From: Catonia carolina | Taxonomy: Eukaryota > Arthropoda > Insecta > Hemiptera > Achilidae | DNA: 64,000 nt | Direction: 5' to 3' | Assembly: GCA_035578175.1 (NCBI GenBank) | Contig: JAQMRL010000008.1 | Coordinates: forward strand, 61,064,541-61,128,540 | In this document: positions 62,968 to 64,000 of the stretch, one piece after another | Layout of the letters: each line of letters starts with the position of its first letter | Numbering within the stretch: position 1 is the stretch's first letter | The notes under the pieces: generated by a model | Seen by the model: only the letters and a program-made list of their open reading frames with translations | What the model was told of the DNA's origin: nothing | Databases searched by the model: none | Made by a program: the position numbers and the translations under genes

Positions 62968-64000
62968 CAGCGTGTGTGAATCAATATAACTTTTAGAAGA
63001 CAGTTTATAAACGGGAGTTACCTACCATAACCATAAATATAAAAATGAATTTTTTTCGAATAATAATTAAAATTTTATTGAATAGATAAATAAGTTTTTA
63101 TGGAGCTAATAAAATGATTTTCTTCAAGAAATACATTTACGAATAATTATTTTTAATTTAATTCAGGTCACTACGATAAATAAAGTAAACATAAATTTTG
63201 TACATCACTGCAAACAAATTTATTAACTAATTGAAAGTTTACTGGATTATTAGATAAGATAACGGCTGTAAAGTGTCACCAGTAAGCCCACCTGCAAATT
63301 TTCACACATCACTTGAAAGAAACAAAATAAAGTACAATTTATACTTTCAAATTTTTATACGATACTTAAAACAGTAATTTCGTTCTGAAGTCATTTTTCA
63401 CAACAGCATTAAGTTATAATTTGTTTTTTTATTCGAAGGTTTTCGTTAATGGAATTTAAGACATTATAAGAAAAATATTAGATTTTCTTAAAAGACATTT
63501 TTATATGCATAACCAGTTTTCATTACATATTTTTAATATTTTATTACTTATCCAGCCTAATAGAATTAGATAAGTTATTATTTTCCTAGTATCATTAAAT
63601 TAAAGAAGTCATTGCTCCTACATTTACAGAATATTTTACTCGATACTTTTAACATCTATCTGCATTCAAACAGTTTAATGGCAATATTGAAATGTAAAAT
63701 GCCAGAATAAGTTATCGATTAGATTAATTGTACAATTTAAATAATATTTCGGAATCAGTTACTTTTCATATTTGGTTAATAATAATTACAGAGTACATGG
63801 TTACCAGTTAGAATAACATCCGTAAGTGAAAATTTAAGAAATTTTCCTAAATAGAAAAATTGAAAGCTCTTTATATAGGTAAATAATATTTTGTCTGAGC
63901 TAGCCCAGAATTATTTTGTAGAAAATTGGTATGGAATGTTTAACAGTTAGATGGGAGATTCAGACAAAACTATTTGCTTAGTATTATGGCCATCTGACCG
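62968..64000. other. AT-rich intergenic, nothing recognised
   Basis: No open frame or repeat match. Composition is strongly AT. Confidence 0.6.

Overview
This window looks like nuclear DNA from an insect, most likely a hemipteran. It is very AT-rich and I found no convincing host gene. Almost every readable piece is a transposable element or its debris: tRNA-derived SINEs, many 5'-truncated non-LTR retrotransposon (LINE) C-termini, DNA-transposon remnants, a satellite block and one apparently intact LTR retrotransposon. The insect assignment rests on the element types (Jockey-like and R1-like LINEs, an env-bearing Ty3/gypsy element, mariner/pogo/piggyBac-like DNA elements). Placement within Hemiptera is an impression from family memory, not a search result.

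Layout. 1-9.2 kb: AT-rich DNA, two family A repeats, a fold-back mariner-like element (4101-5059), and a satellite of ~125-134 bp monomers (7802-9050) flanked by tRNA-like SINE sequence. 9.8-11.3 kb: an R1-like LINE 3' end between two family C SINE copies. 12-18.6 kb: LINE fragments, a three-unit tandem repeat made from a LINE tail, family D elements and clustered family B SINEs. 18.6-20.8 kb: a decayed THAP-domain gene, a hAT-like terminus and an inverted repeat. 20.8-41.9 kb: scattered SINEs, family A copies, LINE debris, and a piggyBac-like MITE (35073-35687) inside a SINE. 41.99-52.1 kb: a nested stack with a 9.5 kb Ty3/gypsy-type provirus (42085-51622, minus strand) and a truncated LINE, both inside one family A copy. 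52.1-64 kb: LINE debris, a pogo/Tigger-like element (54021-55289), a 436 bp near-perfect palindrome (55728-56163), a family D copy, a Jockey-like LINE 3' end (59540-60460) and a minus-strand LINE remnant (61830-62882).

The functional unit is the provirus. Its two 1132 bp LTRs differ at one base by my reading. It has a 4 bp target duplication (AGTC), a primer-binding site resembling the complement of a tRNA-Leu 3' end, a polypurine tract, gag (two CCHC knuckles), pol in the -1 frame (protease, RT, RNase H, integrase, all catalytic residues visible) and an env ORF with a furin-type site and a C-terminal membrane anchor. Env has no usable ATG at its 5' end and is probably expressed from a spliced RNA. 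The coding part is visibly richer in GC than the surroundings, which fits a recent arrival.

Repeat names used below are local. Family A: ~390 bp repeat beginning near CCCATAACAGGCAGGTGGAG and ending in (AAC)n. Families B, C and E: tRNA-like SINEs. Family D: ~0.5-1.1 kb MITE-like repeat. Family F: low-identity ~220 bp repeat. All calls were made by eye, so repeat boundaries are approximate to about 5-20 bases unless a terminal motif is quoted.
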